A stretch of 64,000 bases of DNA, from contig NZ_SDLR01000011.1 of assembly GCF_004522215.1 (NCBI RefSeq), positions 1 to 64,000 on the forward strand, in the 5' to 3' direction. Made by a program: the position numbers and the translations under genes. Below the pieces are notes generated by a model, which was not told where the DNA came from, searched no databases, and saw only the letters and a list, made by a program, of their open reading frames with translations. Numbering within the stretch: the first letter of the stretch is position 1; each line of letters opens with the position of its first letter. Shown here piece after piece: positions 1-7,770 of the stretch. Source of the stretch: Ammoniphilus sp. YIM 78166 (GTDB lineage Bacteria > Bacillota > Bacilli > Aneurinibacillales > RAOX-1).

Positions 1-190
1 AAACCCAGCCGAAGCCCGTATCGGGGCACCAAAGCACCTGTTTGATGCCCTCCACCCCCGCCGAAGCCCGGATCAGGGCACCAAAGTCGCAGTTTGATGC
101 CCTCAAATCCCGCCAAAGCCCGGATTCGGGCACCACCCCCCTGTTTGATGCCCTCCACCCCCGCCGAAGCCCGAATCCGGGCACCACCCT
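1..190. repeat. 52-bp tandem repeat array (about 3.5 units)
   Basis: A GCCGAAGCCCG-type core recurs at 8, 60, 112 and 163, giving a period of 52, 52 and 51 bases; the array is cut by the left edge. Each unit carries a small palindrome (GCCCG-N4-GGGC type, with changing centres) followed by GGGCACCAAAG...TTTGATGCCC, which can also pair. The variation between units keeps the pairing. No coding potential is apparent. It looks like an intergenic minisatellite of the sort scattered in Bacillales genomes; function unknown. Confidence 0.75.
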
Positions 191-290
191 AATCTAATCC
201 CTTCGAATAAAAGAACAAGTCTTAGCATGTCCTACCAAGGTAAAGTTGTTTAATAAGATATTTCGGATAACTTTTTTAGACACTAATTCG

Positions 291-1109
291 CTACACCAGG
301 TATGTATTTTGGTTGGTGGTTAGTTTAAGGTGAGGAAACAGCATTCTATATTCCTCTACATTTCGAAGGATGGCATGATGGTAGGGTTCTAAAGTATTGC
401 ATGAATGGCAAACTAAAGCGTTCTTAATAATGCTTGAATACATTCTTTTACAATGGGGGCAGGGTATACCTTTCTTCAGTTGATCGAAATGATATTTAGG
501 TAAACGACTGTATGGGGAATCTGTTAAATGGGTAGATAATAACTTTGCGGCTAAGTTGGAGTGGGTATCTTTTAGGATCGAGGGTGACTTTGCTAATCTT
601 CCAATAAATCGTTGGAGCTGGGTGGGGAAAATAATGGAGAGATTTGGGGGACAGTTGTAGAGGTGAAATTCGGGGTTAATAAAGATTACGTAAGACATGA
701 TGGGAAAAGGAAATCCCAAATCTTGAAGTAACCGCCTCATTAAACTTTCATTGCGCTGCAATTGGAGGAGGGGATTTTTTATTTCGTTTTTGGAAAGGGA
801 GTGCCAACGATCTTCTTCTATATAGTAGTCACCTTCAAAATTTTTTACTTCAAAAAGATAAACTTTATCCATGTCAATTACGAACGAATCAACTTGTAAT
901 AAGGTATGATTGTACTCTAGTAATAAGTCGTGAAGGATCAGTCTACTGTTGGCTAATGACTCTATCCATTTATCAAATTCTTGTTCCCCTCTAAAGCCTT
1001 TTTCAAGATTTGAAAAATAAGTTTGGTCATTCGGTGTTAGTTCCATTCGGGCGTTTAATGATCTCAGGATTCTTAGTTCCAACGATTCACTTCGTGGTTT
1101 CATGATCAA
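291..1109 (-). CDS. NERD (nuclease-related) domain protein with C-terminal zinc ribbon
   Basis: A 272-residue protein. Residues about 38-120 match the NERD domain: GFRGEQEF (38-45), QVD (72-74), FEVKN (86-90) and a Gln-rich PLLQLQRN stretch follow the order of the restriction-endonuclease-like core. Two CxxC pairs (C217/C220 and C234/C237) form a probable zinc ribbon. The start is TTG at 1109, with GGGAG nine bases upstream; an ATG two codons later is the alternative. NERD proteins are predicted nucleases or DNA-binding proteins of unproven role. It stands alone, with no operon partner, so its job cannot be inferred from context. Confidence 0.75.
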   Translation of the reverse strand: MIMKPRSESLELRILRSLNARMELTPNDQTYFSNLEKGFRGEQEFDKWIESLANSRLILHDLLLEYNHTLLQVDSFVIDMDKVYLFEVKNFEGDYYIEEDRWHSLSKNEIKNPLLQLQRNESLMRRLLQDLGFPFPIMSYVIFINPEFHLYNCPPNLSIIFPTQLQRFIGRLAKSPSILKDTHSNLAAKLLSTHLTDSPYSRLPKYHFDQLKKGIPCPHCKRMYSSIIKNALVCHSCNTLEPYHHAILRNVEEYRMLFPHLKLTTNQNTYLV

Positions 1110-1174
1110 TGGCTCTCTCTCCCATCTATTCTAATATTTTTATCATATTTCGGACGTGAAAAATTAGCAAGTGG

Positions 1175-1213
1175 AAAGGCCTGACCTCATCCACTCTGGA
1201 AAAATGTCAGGCC
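1175..1213 (-). terminator. Hairpin downstream of the amidase gene
   Basis: GGCCTGAC at about 1178 pairs with GTCAGGCC at 1206-1213, just beyond the stop of the amidase gene read on the minus strand. The T-run is weak (TTTCC), so termination strength is uncertain. Confidence 0.45.
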
Positions 1214-1219
1214 ATCCTT

Positions 1220-2002
1220 CTATCGATACAGCTCGGGTCTGCGTTCCTTTAAGTAATGGTAATTGTGACTAGCATGGGGGGCCAAATCGAGCTTGGCCAT
1301 CCCAATCGTTTCTTCATCCCTTTGCAGATCCAATACGATTGTCCCGTTAGGATGAACCACGAGGCTTTCCCCGTGATATTCGTAGTGATCATTGGTTCCT
1401 ATGCGGTTGCAATATACGACATGGCATTGGTTCTCCATGGCGCGGGCCTGACTGAAGATGCGGTGCTGATTCTCGTAAGGGGTCATATTAGCCGAATTGA
1501 CGAGCAGCACTTGCGCTCCCTGCATGGATAAAGTTCTAGCTGGCTCGGGAAACTCAATATCGTAGCAGGTTAGCATGCCGAACGTAACGCCTTCGAGCTC
1601 AAAGGTATCCAAGTGGTCTCCTTTTGAAAACAGTTGGTTTTCATCGGTAAAAAGGTGGGCTTTGCGATAATAGTGCTGGGGTTCACCTTCCTTATCCACC
1701 AGACACGAGGTAATGTATACGTTGTTACCCTCAGATTCCATAAACGAGTAGACCACATGGATGGGGTACTTGTGGATAATACGTTGGATCGTCTTTAGTG
1801 TGTGCCCGTTTCTTGCTTCCGCAAGTTGGAAAAGCTGCTCTCTTTCCACGAGACCGGTGACGATCAGCTCGGGCAAAAGGAGTAGATCAGCGGATAGCTG
1901 ATGGGCTTCTTGGATGACTTGTTCGATTTTTTTTAAGTTAGCTTCCTTATCGCCGTCTTGTATAGGAATTTGGGCAAGCGCGATGTTCCATTCTTTTTTC
2001 AT
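1220..2002 (-). CDS. Carbon-nitrogen hydrolase (nitrilase superfamily amidase)
   Basis: A 260-residue nitrilase-fold hydrolase with the full catalytic triad: E45 in LLPELIVTG, K114 in YYRKAHLF and nucleophile C146 in LTCYDIEFPE. Such enzymes cleave amides or carbamoyl groups; the substrate is not evident. The ATG follows the permease stop codon with no gap, so the two are one operon, probably import plus hydrolysis of a small amide or polyamine-like compound. It is transcribed from the sigma-54 promoter upstream of the permease. A catalytically altered homologue lies at 4824-5618 on the other side of the regulator. Confidence 0.85.
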   Translation of the reverse strand: MKKEWNIALAQIPIQDGDKEANLKKIEQVIQEAHQLSADLLLLPELIVTGLVEREQLFQLAEARNGHTLKTIQRIIHKYPIHVVYSFMESEGNNVYITSCLVDKEGEPQHYYRKAHLFTDENQLFSKGDHLDTFELEGVTFGMLTCYDIEFPEPARTLSMQGAQVLLVNSANMTPYENQHRIFSQARAMENQCHVVYCNRIGTNDHYEYHGESLVVHPNGTIVLDLQRDEETIGMAKLDLAPHASHNYHYLKERRPELYR

Positions 2003-3343
2003 TTATACGACCTCGTCCATTTTTAAGTCTGCTGGCTGCTGTTTAAATCCTTTTGTCAAATAGACTAAATACATGAGTCCTAAAGCTGCCCATATCATGC
2101 CGTATTGTTTGGCCATGGGGTCTAAGCTCCACAGTAAAAGAACGTTAAGTACTGCTCCGATTAATGGGATGATGAGATTGAAAATCAAACCGCTTCCAGA
2201 ACGTTCATTGTTTTTCCCGTAGTAATGGACAATCACGGATAGGTTGACCATGGTAAAGGCGGCAAAAGCGCCAAAGTTGATGCAGGATGCTGCACTTAAG
2301 ACATCAAACCGGATCGCGAAGAGTCCGATGAGTCCGATCAGGATAAGTGTGATGACAGGCGTTTGATACTTGGGACTGATATAGCCAAAGATTGCTTTTG
2401 GCAATACGGAGTCACGGCCCATGGCGTAAAGAAGGCGGGAGGCAGAAGCTTGCGCCGATAAACCTGAGGTAAATTGGGCGATGATCAGCCCGGCCAAAAA
2501 GATCGCGCTGAATAAATTTCCGCCTACCATATACGCCAGCTCATCCCCTGCGGTAGCCATATCTTTAAACTGAGTGTAATCAGGAAAGACCAGATGGGCT
2601 AGGTAGGATACGCCAATGAACGTGATTCCTCCGATGAAGGCGGTCAGCATGATCGCTCGCGGCATCGTTTTGACTGGATCTTTGGTTTCTTCTGTAAAGG
2701 TCGTAATCGCATCAAAGCCTAAAAAGGAATAGCAGGCAATGGCCGCACCGGCTAAAACGAAATGGAATGAAGTGCCTTCATTGAAAAACGGCTGGATCGA
2801 AAATAGGGTGGCTGCCCCGGTTCCGGTCAACAGGCTTCGGATGCTTAACAGAATGAAAATGCCAATGACTAAAAACTGAAAGATCATAAGCAAAAAGTTC
2901 ACTTTATTACTCACGCGGACCCCTAGAATGTTGACTGCCGTGGTTAGAAGAATAAAGGCGACAATCCAGACCCACATCGGTACGCTAGGGAAAAGGGTGC
3001 CAAAATACAGGGCTCCTATCAGCCAGATGACCATCGGAATGAAAACGTAATCAAGGAGAATCGCCCAACCTACCATGAAGCCAACATGGGCATTGAAGGT
3101 TTTTCTGGTAAACGTATAGGCAGATCCGGCGATAGGGTAAGCCTTTACCATTTTTCCGTAGCTGTAAGCCGTAAAGAGCATGGCGACGAGGGCGAGAACA
3201 AAGGTTGGGACCACGGCACCATGGCTGGCCTCGGCGAGCGTGCCGTACATCCCAAACACGATCATGGGAGTTAAGTAAGCAAGTCCAAATAAGACTACTT
3301 GATACAAGCTGAGCTCTCGTTTTAAGGCTGTTTCTTCCGTCAT
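2003..3343 (-). CDS. APC-family amino acid/polyamine permease
   Basis: A 446-residue membrane protein with about twelve hydrophobic segments. The N-terminal pattern (LSLYQVVLFGLAYLTPM) and GGxxFxxxxAxIIAQFTSG-like centre fit the amino acid-polyamine-organocation superfamily, close to putrescine-importer types; the ligand is not determinable. It starts at an ATG with AGGAGGAA nearby and lies 37 bases from a consensus sigma-54 promoter. It is the first gene of a two-gene operon with the amidase, divergent from the sigma-54 activator that probably controls it. Confidence 0.85.
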   Translation of the reverse strand: MTEETALKRELSLYQVVLFGLAYLTPMIVFGMYGTLAEASHGAVVPTFVLALVAMLFTAYSYGKMVKAYPIAGSAYTFTRKTFNAHVGFMVGWAILLDYVFIPMVIWLIGALYFGTLFPSVPMWVWIVAFILLTTAVNILGVRVSNKVNFLLMIFQFLVIGIFILLSIRSLLTGTGAATLFSIQPFFNEGTSFHFVLAGAAIACYSFLGFDAITTFTEETKDPVKTMPRAIMLTAFIGGITFIGVSYLAHLVFPDYTQFKDMATAGDELAYMVGGNLFSAIFLAGLIIAQFTSGLSAQASASRLLYAMGRDSVLPKAIFGYISPKYQTPVITLILIGLIGLFAIRFDVLSAASCINFGAFAAFTMVNLSVIVHYYGKNNERSGSGLIFNLIIPLIGAVLNVLLLWSLDPMAKQYGMIWAALGLMYLVYLTKGFKQQPADLKMDEVV

Positions 3344-3379
3344 AAAATTCCTCCTCTAAGTTGATTGACTAATTTATAC

Positions 3380-3394
3380 GCAAGAACGGTGCCA
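3380..3394 (-). promoter_or_regulatory. Sigma-54 (-24/-12) promoter of the permease-amidase operon
   Basis: On the minus strand the bases read TGGCACCGTTCTTGC, an exact match to TGGCAC-N5-TTGC. A start site about 12 bases downstream would leave a short leader before the permease ATG at 3343. The divergent gene encodes a sigma-54 activator. Confidence 0.85.
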
Positions 3395-3456
3395 ATTCGC
3401 TCAACTTATTAAATTCAGTTGATTTAGAAAGCTAGAGAACCTATAATGGGCATAAA

Positions 3457-3525
3457 GATGATTTTTTTCATCAAAACCAACGGTATCGTTCATGAATTTT
3501 TTCATCATCATGATTTTTTTCATCA
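3457..3525. promoter_or_regulatory. Three-copy palindromic upstream activator site
   Basis: A 17-bp element of form (G/C)ATGA-T-rich-TCATCA occurs at 3457-3473, 3491-3507 and 3509-3525. Each is an interrupted inverted repeat (ATGA...TCAT). They sit 63-145 bases upstream of the sigma-54 promoter, the usual place for an enhancer, and just before the activator gene. They are probably its binding sites and may also serve autoregulation. Confidence 0.65.
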
Positions 3526-3563
3526 CCCTTCCCTCGTGGAAGAAAGAAACGGGAGGAGAGACC

Positions 3564-4820
3564 ATGCCTCAACATGTAGCCGGAATACAAGGGGGCTTAT
3601 CCTTACTATTGGATGGGCATCTTTACATTCGTTCGATTGCTGCGGATGGACAGGCGAACGACCCAGGCGAGATTTTTCAGATAGGATCATCCCTCCATGA
3701 TGTAGATTGGGGTGCTTACTTCGTGACCCCACCAGAAATCGGTAAGCCTATCCAGTCGCTGATGTCCCACCAGGGAGAAATGGTGGCTTATAGTTGGAAA
3801 GAAATAAGAAATCCAGCGGCCGACGGGATTGAATTCGTCCTCACCCTGCTTAATTTATCTACTATACCATCAACGGCCCTTGCGATCGAGGAAAGTTTGG
3901 ACACCGGGGAAAATCGTCTGATCATGAAGTCAGAAACGATGCAGCGAGTCATGAAAATTATTCATGCCGTAGCGCAGGTCGATTCCACCGTTCTTCTGCT
4001 TGGGGAATCAGGGGTGGGGAAAAGTGCCATTGCCCATCTGATCCATCGTACCAGTAGTCGGGCGAATAAACCGTTTATCTCCGTCAATTGCGGAGCCTTT
4101 CCTGAGCATCTTATCGAAGCAGAGTTGTTTGGCTATGAGCATGGGTCCTTTACAGGCGGGAAAAAGGGCGGGGCCATGGGCCTGTTTGAGGTTGCCCACG
4201 AGGGAACCATTTTTCTCGATGAAATTGCGGAGCTTCCTTATAGTCTGCAGGCAAAGCTGCTCAATGTACTGCAGGAAAATACGATCCGCAAAGTAGGCAG
4301 CACAGTAAACAAGAAAATCAATGTGCGAATCCTTGCCGCTACTAATAAAGATCTAGCCCAGATGGTAAAAGAAAAGTCTTTTCGGGAGGATTTGTTTTAT
4401 CGTTTGAATGTGGTACCTTTGACCATTCCCTCACTCCGCGAGAGAAAAGAGGACATTCCTGACCTAATTGATTATTTCCTATCTAAATACAATAAAAAAT
4501 ACGGATTGTTCATGCAGCTTCGTCCTCAAGTGAAGGATGAATTGCTTCATTACAACTGGCCTGGAAATATCAGAGAGTTAGAAAATAGAATTGAGAGAAT
4601 GGTTGTAACAAATAGCCAAGAGGGCTTAGATCAACGCGAACCGTCTAAATCAGATGAGGAGGCCGTGTTTCCTCCGTTAAAGCAAGCGAAGAAGCAGCTG
4701 GAAAAAGAGTTGATTCTAAAAGCGTATCAATTGTACGCTAACACGTACAAAGTGGCAGAAGTCTTGGAAGTTGATCAGTCCACTATCGTAAAAAAATTAA
4801 AGGAATACAGAAAGGGATAG
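3564..4820 (+). CDS. Sigma-54-dependent transcriptional activator
   Basis: A 418-residue enhancer-binding protein. An N-terminal sensor-like region (about 1-110, no recognised fold) precedes the AAA+ domain: Walker A GESGVGKS (147-154), a GSFTGG loop (194-199, variant of GAFTGA), Walker B TIFLDE (215-220) and WPGNIRELENR further on. A C-terminal helix-turn-helix (about 385-418) ends the protein. I place the start at ATG 3564, after GGGAGGAGAG; the longer frame from 3492 would run through the operator repeats. It probably activates the divergent permease-amidase operon. The nitrilase-like gene starts three bases after its stop. Confidence 0.88.
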   Translation: MPQHVAGIQGGLSLLLDGHLYIRSIAADGQANDPGEIFQIGSSLHDVDWGAYFVTPPEIGKPIQSLMSHQGEMVAYSWKEIRNPAADGIEFVLTLLNLSTIPSTALAIEESLDTGENRLIMKSETMQRVMKIIHAVAQVDSTVLLLGESGVGKSAIAHLIHRTSSRANKPFISVNCGAFPEHLIEAELFGYEHGSFTGGKKGGAMGLFEVAHEGTIFLDEIAELPYSLQAKLLNVLQENTIRKVGSTVNKKINVRILAATNKDLAQMVKEKSFREDLFYRLNVVPLTIPSLRERKEDIPDLIDYFLSKYNKKYGLFMQLRPQVKDELLHYNWPGNIRELENRIERMVVTNSQEGLDQREPSKSDEEAVFPPLKQAKKQLEKELILKAYQLYANTYKVAEVLEVDQSTIVKKLKEYRKG

Positions 4821-4823
4821 CCT

Positions 4824-5618
4824 ATGTCGACCTGGAATTTGGGTTTAGCACAATTAAGGAGCAGTTTGTTTGAAAAGGAAACCAATCTTCGCCGTGTGCT
4901 CGAAGCCATGTCCATGGCCAGCAGCAAGCAGGCAAGTTATGTCTTGTTTCCTGAACTATATATGACCGGCTATTTTTTAGGGGAGCGGGTATTCGATTTG
5001 GCTGAACCCTTGGAGGGAGAGACCATTACGAGAATACGAGAACAAGCCAAACGGCTCAATACCGGGGCCATCATCGGATTTCCGGAGCGAGAAGGGGATA
5101 ACATCTATAATTCTGCGGCTTTCATCAGCCGCCAAGGCGAGATTCTCGGTACCTATAGAAAATGTCATCTTTTTGACCAGGAGAAGCTCTATTTCTCCCC
5201 AGGTGAACAAGCTCCGGTGTTTGAAGCTCCAGAAGGCAAATTTGGGATCATGATTACGTATGATATGGAGTTTCCGGAGCTGGCCCGGGTCCTTGCAATC
5301 AAAGGAGCCCAAGTGATCCTGATCCTCAGCTCAAATATGATCCCTTATCAGCCCTATCAGCATATTTACCTGCGCGCAAGAGCGATTGAAAATCACGTGT
5401 TTGTGGCCACGGCGAATAAGGTAGGACTAGAGAACGACACCTTGTTTTTTGGCGAAAGCGAAATTATCCACCCGACAGGAACCTCGTTATACAAGTCCTT
5501 GAACAACGAGGATCTTGCGGTGGTTCCAATCACGCTTACCGAAACCTCCTCTTCCAAAGGGGTCCTCAATTATATGGAAAATCGGCGGGGGGACCTGTAC
5601 CGCCGGGAGGGGTTATAA
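4824..5618 (+). CDS. Nitrilase-superfamily protein lacking the catalytic cysteine
   Basis: A 264-residue nitrilase-fold protein close to the amidase at 1220-2002. E44 (FPELYMTG) and K113 (YRKCHLF) are kept, but the nucleophile position is Thr145: GIMITYDMEFPE against GMLTCYDIEFPE, codon ACG at 5256-5258. Amidase activity by the known mechanism is therefore unlikely. The gene starts three bases after the sigma-54 activator stop and is co-transcribed with it, so a ligand-binding or regulatory role is possible. That role is inference; a sequencing error at one codon would have to change two bases (ACG to TGY), which is improbable. Confidence 0.8.
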   Translation: MSTWNLGLAQLRSSLFEKETNLRRVLEAMSMASSKQASYVLFPELYMTGYFLGERVFDLAEPLEGETITRIREQAKRLNTGAIIGFPEREGDNIYNSAAFISRQGEILGTYRKCHLFDQEKLYFSPGEQAPVFEAPEGKFGIMITYDMEFPELARVLAIKGAQVILILSSNMIPYQPYQHIYLRARAIENHVFVATANKVGLENDTLFFGESEIIHPTGTSLYKSLNNEDLAVVPITLTETSSSKGVLNYMENRRGDLYRREGL

Positions 5619-5649
5619 AAATAACATAGCCTGAATCTAGCTTGCTCAC

Positions 5650-5678
5650 AACCCAGCCCAATTTGGCTGGGTTTTAAT
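5650..5678 (+). terminator. Rho-independent terminator
   Basis: AACCCAGCC pairs with GGCTGGGTT and is followed by TTTAATATTTTTTT, closing the activator/nitrilase-like operon. Confidence 0.85.
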
Positions 5679-5694
5679 ATTTTTTTAAAAGTAT

Positions 5695-5760
5695 CTTGAC
5701 AAAAATAAGTACAAAACAGTATGATACTTACATAAAGTTAGTTATAACAAAAAGTAAGTA
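5695..5760 (+). promoter_or_regulatory. Promoter and possible operator of doxX
   Basis: TTGACA (5695-5700) and TATGAT with an 18-base spacer form a sigma-A type promoter. Immediately downstream TACTTAC and GTAAGTA form an inverted repeat around an A/T-rich centre, a plausible repressor site of the MarR/HxlR type; the repressor is not in view. Confidence 0.5.
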
Positions 5761-5790
5761 AATAATAAAAGGTAAAAGGAGAGGGTAGAT

Positions 5791-6186
5791 ATGATGGATC
5801 TAGGTCTTTTAATCATTCGATTAGTTATAGGTCTAACTTTTATGGGACATGGCGCGCAGAAGTTATTTGGTTGGTTCGGAGGGTATGGACCGAAAGGAAC
5901 CGGTGGTTGGATGGAATCAATCGGAATGAAGCCCGGTGTCCTGCTAGCCATTCTTGCAGGATTAAGTGAATTCGTAGGTGGCTTGCTTTTTGCTGCGGGA
6001 TTATTAACGCCAGTGGGAGCTCTACTTATCGCGGCAACCATGGTGGTGGCGATTTTGAAAGTACATGGACCAAACGGTTTTTGGGGTGATAAGGGAGGAT
6101 TTGAGTATCAATTGGTGTTGATTGCGGTGGTGATCGGTGTGGCTCTTATCGGTGCCGGTTCTTATTCCTTTGATGCAGGGCTATAA
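5791..6186 (+). CDS. DoxX family membrane protein
   Basis: A 131-residue protein with four hydrophobic segments and the family signature [15 protein letters not shown] near the N-terminus, with [15 protein letters not shown] in the middle. DoxX proteins are small membrane proteins linked to thiol and oxidative-stress systems; the exact reaction is not settled. The start is the ATG after AGGAGAGGG (a second ATG follows directly). The pirin gene 60 bases on is likely co-transcribed, a frequent pairing in Firmicutes. Confidence 0.85.
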   Translation: MMDLGLLIIRLVIGLTFMGHGAQKLFGWFGGYGPKGTGGWMESIGMKPGVLLAILAGLSEFVGGLLFAAGLLTPVGALLIAATMVVAILKVHGPNGFWGDKGGFEYQLVLIAVVIGVALIGAGSYSFDAGL

Positions 6187-6246
6187 GGTTACTCGTGTGT
6201 TACGATGAAGTATATGGGGAAAATAAAATTAAAATAGGAGGTTATT

Positions 6247-6951
6247 ATGATTAAGGTATATCCAGCAGAATCACGTTTTACAGCCAATCACGGGTGGTTA
6301 AAGAGTTCTCATAGTTTTTCGTTTGCTGATTACTATGACCCGAATAATATGAATTTTGGTCCTCTACGTGTATTAAATGATGATTTCGTTGCCCCAGGCA
6401 ATGGATTCGGAGCGCATCCTCACCGGGATATGGAGATTGTCTCCATCGTTCTTAAAGGGGAATTGAAACATCAAGATAATACAGGGAGCTCGGAGGTTGT
6501 TCGTCCGGGAGAAATCCAAAGGATGACGGCAGGAACCGGTGTGGTTCATTCTGAATTTAATCCCTCTGACACGGAAGAGGTGAACTTCCTTCAACTTTGG
6601 TTTATGCCCGAGAGAACTGGACTGTCGCCGTCTTATGAGCAAAAAGCATATGACCAGAATGCCATGAAAAATCAGTTTCTCCCTATCGTTTCGAACCGTG
6701 TTCAATCTGAACAGGTGGCGTTCATCCATCAAGATTTAACCTTGTATCTGTCCGAGTTAGAGGCAGGAAAAGCACTGACCTATACTCAAGAGGCCAATCG
6801 TAAAATTTTTCTGTTTGTAATTGAAGGCGATCTGACTTTAAACGGAGAGACGAAGTTAAAAACACGCGATTCCGCAAGAATCACGGACGTTACGGAATTG
6901 AACTTTGAGGCGAATTCAAACGCGAAAGTTATGTTGATTGATTTACCTTAA
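6247..6951 (+). CDS. Pirin family protein (YhhW/quercetinase-like bicupin)
   Basis: A 234-residue bicupin. The metal ligands of pirins are all present at the same spacing: H57 and H59 in HPHRDME, H101 and E103 in VHSEF. Homologues include quercetin 2,3-dioxygenase-type enzymes and redox-sensing pirins. The ATG has AGGAGG seven bases upstream. It follows doxX and ends in a strong terminator, so the pair may answer an electrophile or redox stress through the operator upstream of doxX. Confidence 0.85.
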   Translation: MIKVYPAESRFTANHGWLKSSHSFSFADYYDPNNMNFGPLRVLNDDFVAPGNGFGAHPHRDMEIVSIVLKGELKHQDNTGSSEVVRPGEIQRMTAGTGVVHSEFNPSDTEEVNFLQLWFMPERTGLSPSYEQKAYDQNAMKNQFLPIVSNRVQSEQVAFIHQDLTLYLSELEAGKALTYTQEANRKIFLFVIEGDLTLNGETKLKTRDSARITDVTELNFEANSNAKVMLIDLP

Positions 6952-6981
6952 ATGGGAAGTTTTTGCTGACTCTACGAAGAA

Positions 6982-7019
6982 AAGCAAACCGATTTGAAAC
7001 GGTTTGCTTTTTTCTTTTT
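6982..7019 (+). terminator. Rho-independent terminator after pirin gene
   Basis: AAGCAAACCG pairs with CGGTTTGCTT, followed by TTTTTTCTTTTT. Confidence 0.88.
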
Positions 7020-7090
7020 GAGAATTACTGCGAAAATGATGGCTGAACTCATGCATGAGCAATTGCAGAATAAGGAGGTATGAGAATGAA

Positions 7091-7254
7091 TTAGGCCTCT
7101 CGCTGTCGAGTCGGCCCATGATTTTTACTTGTTTTTTGAGGGGCAGCCCATGGACGGAAGATGGTCGCTGTGTCCTCATCTGTAACGGCTTTCTTCGGTG
7201 CGATAGCAAACAACTTCACCTCTTCATAGGATAATTCTGACTTGACAGGTAGGT
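7091..7254 (-). pseudogene. Unrecognised open fragment on the minus strand
   Basis: A frame open on the minus strand encodes about 54 residues (with EEVKLFAIAPKK and TATIFRPW) and ends at a TAA at 7091-7093. It has no credible start or ribosome-binding site and runs into the yezD promoter. It may be the tail of a lost gene. I do not recognise the family. The plus strand of the 7020-7240 gap shows nothing else. Confidence 0.2.
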
Positions 7255-7270
7255 TTTATTGGATTAATAT
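7242..7270 (+). promoter_or_regulatory. Promoter of the yezD-sulfate transporter region
   Basis: TTGACA at 7242-7247 and TAATAT 17 bases downstream make a good sigma-A promoter. The A/T-rich stretch around the -10 could hold a sulfur-responsive operator. The leader before yezD is about 180 bases long. Confidence 0.6.
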
Positions 7271-7293
7271 TAGTCTATAAAATTTTAAGAACG

Positions 7294-7317
7294 GGCCAAC
7301 CGACTCATCGGAGGTTC
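7294..7317 (+). promoter_or_regulatory. Leader hairpin element, copy 1
   Basis: GGCC-AA-CCGA(CTCA)TCGG-A-GGTT: a two-stem hairpin in the yezD leader. The same architecture with compensating base changes recurs at 7656-7678. A perfect palindrome AGGTGAATTCACCT follows at about 7340. Function unknown; a structured leader RNA is inferred. Confidence 0.45.
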
Positions 7318-7455
7318 AAGGGATTAGATTTTTGGGGAGGTGAATTCACCTACGGAACTACTAATGAATATACCTATGTTATAAATTATTTCTTAAAATC
7401 TCGACTGGTTTACTCAAGAATAGTGTTTTGAACACGAAGAAAAGGAGGAAGAAAC

Positions 7456-7629
7456 TTGTCAAAGCGTCAGATTGATGAGTCTTTGGTGGAGAAAATCCTT
7501 CGATCCCTAGAAGGGCTCGAATACGGCTCGGTTCATATTACTATACATGATTCTAAAATCACCCAAATTGAAAGAGTGGAAAAACAGCGCTTCCCTTTAG
7601 AAAAGAATTCGTTGAAAAAGGGAGTGTAA
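7456..7629 (+). CDS. YezD-like small protein (DUF2292)
   Basis: A 57-residue protein starting at TTG 7456 with AAAGGAGG nine bases upstream. The sequence has the family shape: helix, EYGSVHITIHDSKITQIER, then a short basic tail. Members are of unknown function but commonly sit next to sulfur-assimilation genes, as here with the sulfate ABC transporter 140 bases downstream. An attenuator-like hairpin lies between them. Confidence 0.75.
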   Translation: MSKRQIDESLVEKILRSLEGLEYGSVHITIHDSKITQIERVEKQRFPLEKNSLKKGV

Positions 7630-7655
7630 GCCATCATTCTAATTTAATATCGTTT

Positions 7656-7731
7656 GGCCGATCGGACCACCGAAGGCTCCTTTAGTCTAGCAACGTTATT
7701 TTGGTTGCGGGATTAGTGGAGCTTTTTTTGT
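7656..7731 (+). promoter_or_regulatory. Leader hairpin element copy 2 and overlapping intrinsic terminator
   Basis: GGCC-GA-TCGG(ACCA)CCGA-A-GGCT mirrors the element at 7294-7317. Its 3' arm (GGCTCC) also forms the base of a long imperfect stem closing with GGAGC at about 7719-7723 and a run of seven T. The two folds share bases and exclude each other, the arrangement of a transcription attenuator upstream of the sulfate-binding protein gene. It does not resemble the SAM riboswitch or T-box consensus. Confidence 0.5.
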
Positions 7732-7770
7732 TGACCAAAAATTTAGGTACTAAAAAGGGGGAGATTTAAG

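Noticed and set aside
1-190. CRISPR array
   Set aside because: Units are contiguous 52-bp repeats with drifting palindromes and no unique spacers of constant length.
3492-3563. Regulator starting at ATG 3492
   Set aside because: It would translate the repeated operator sequence, and a much better ribosome-binding site precedes ATG 3564.
7277-7455. SAM riboswitch or T-box upstream of the sulfate genes
   Set aside because: Neither the S-box core nor the T-box AGGGTGG motif is present; only the simpler hairpin elements are seen.
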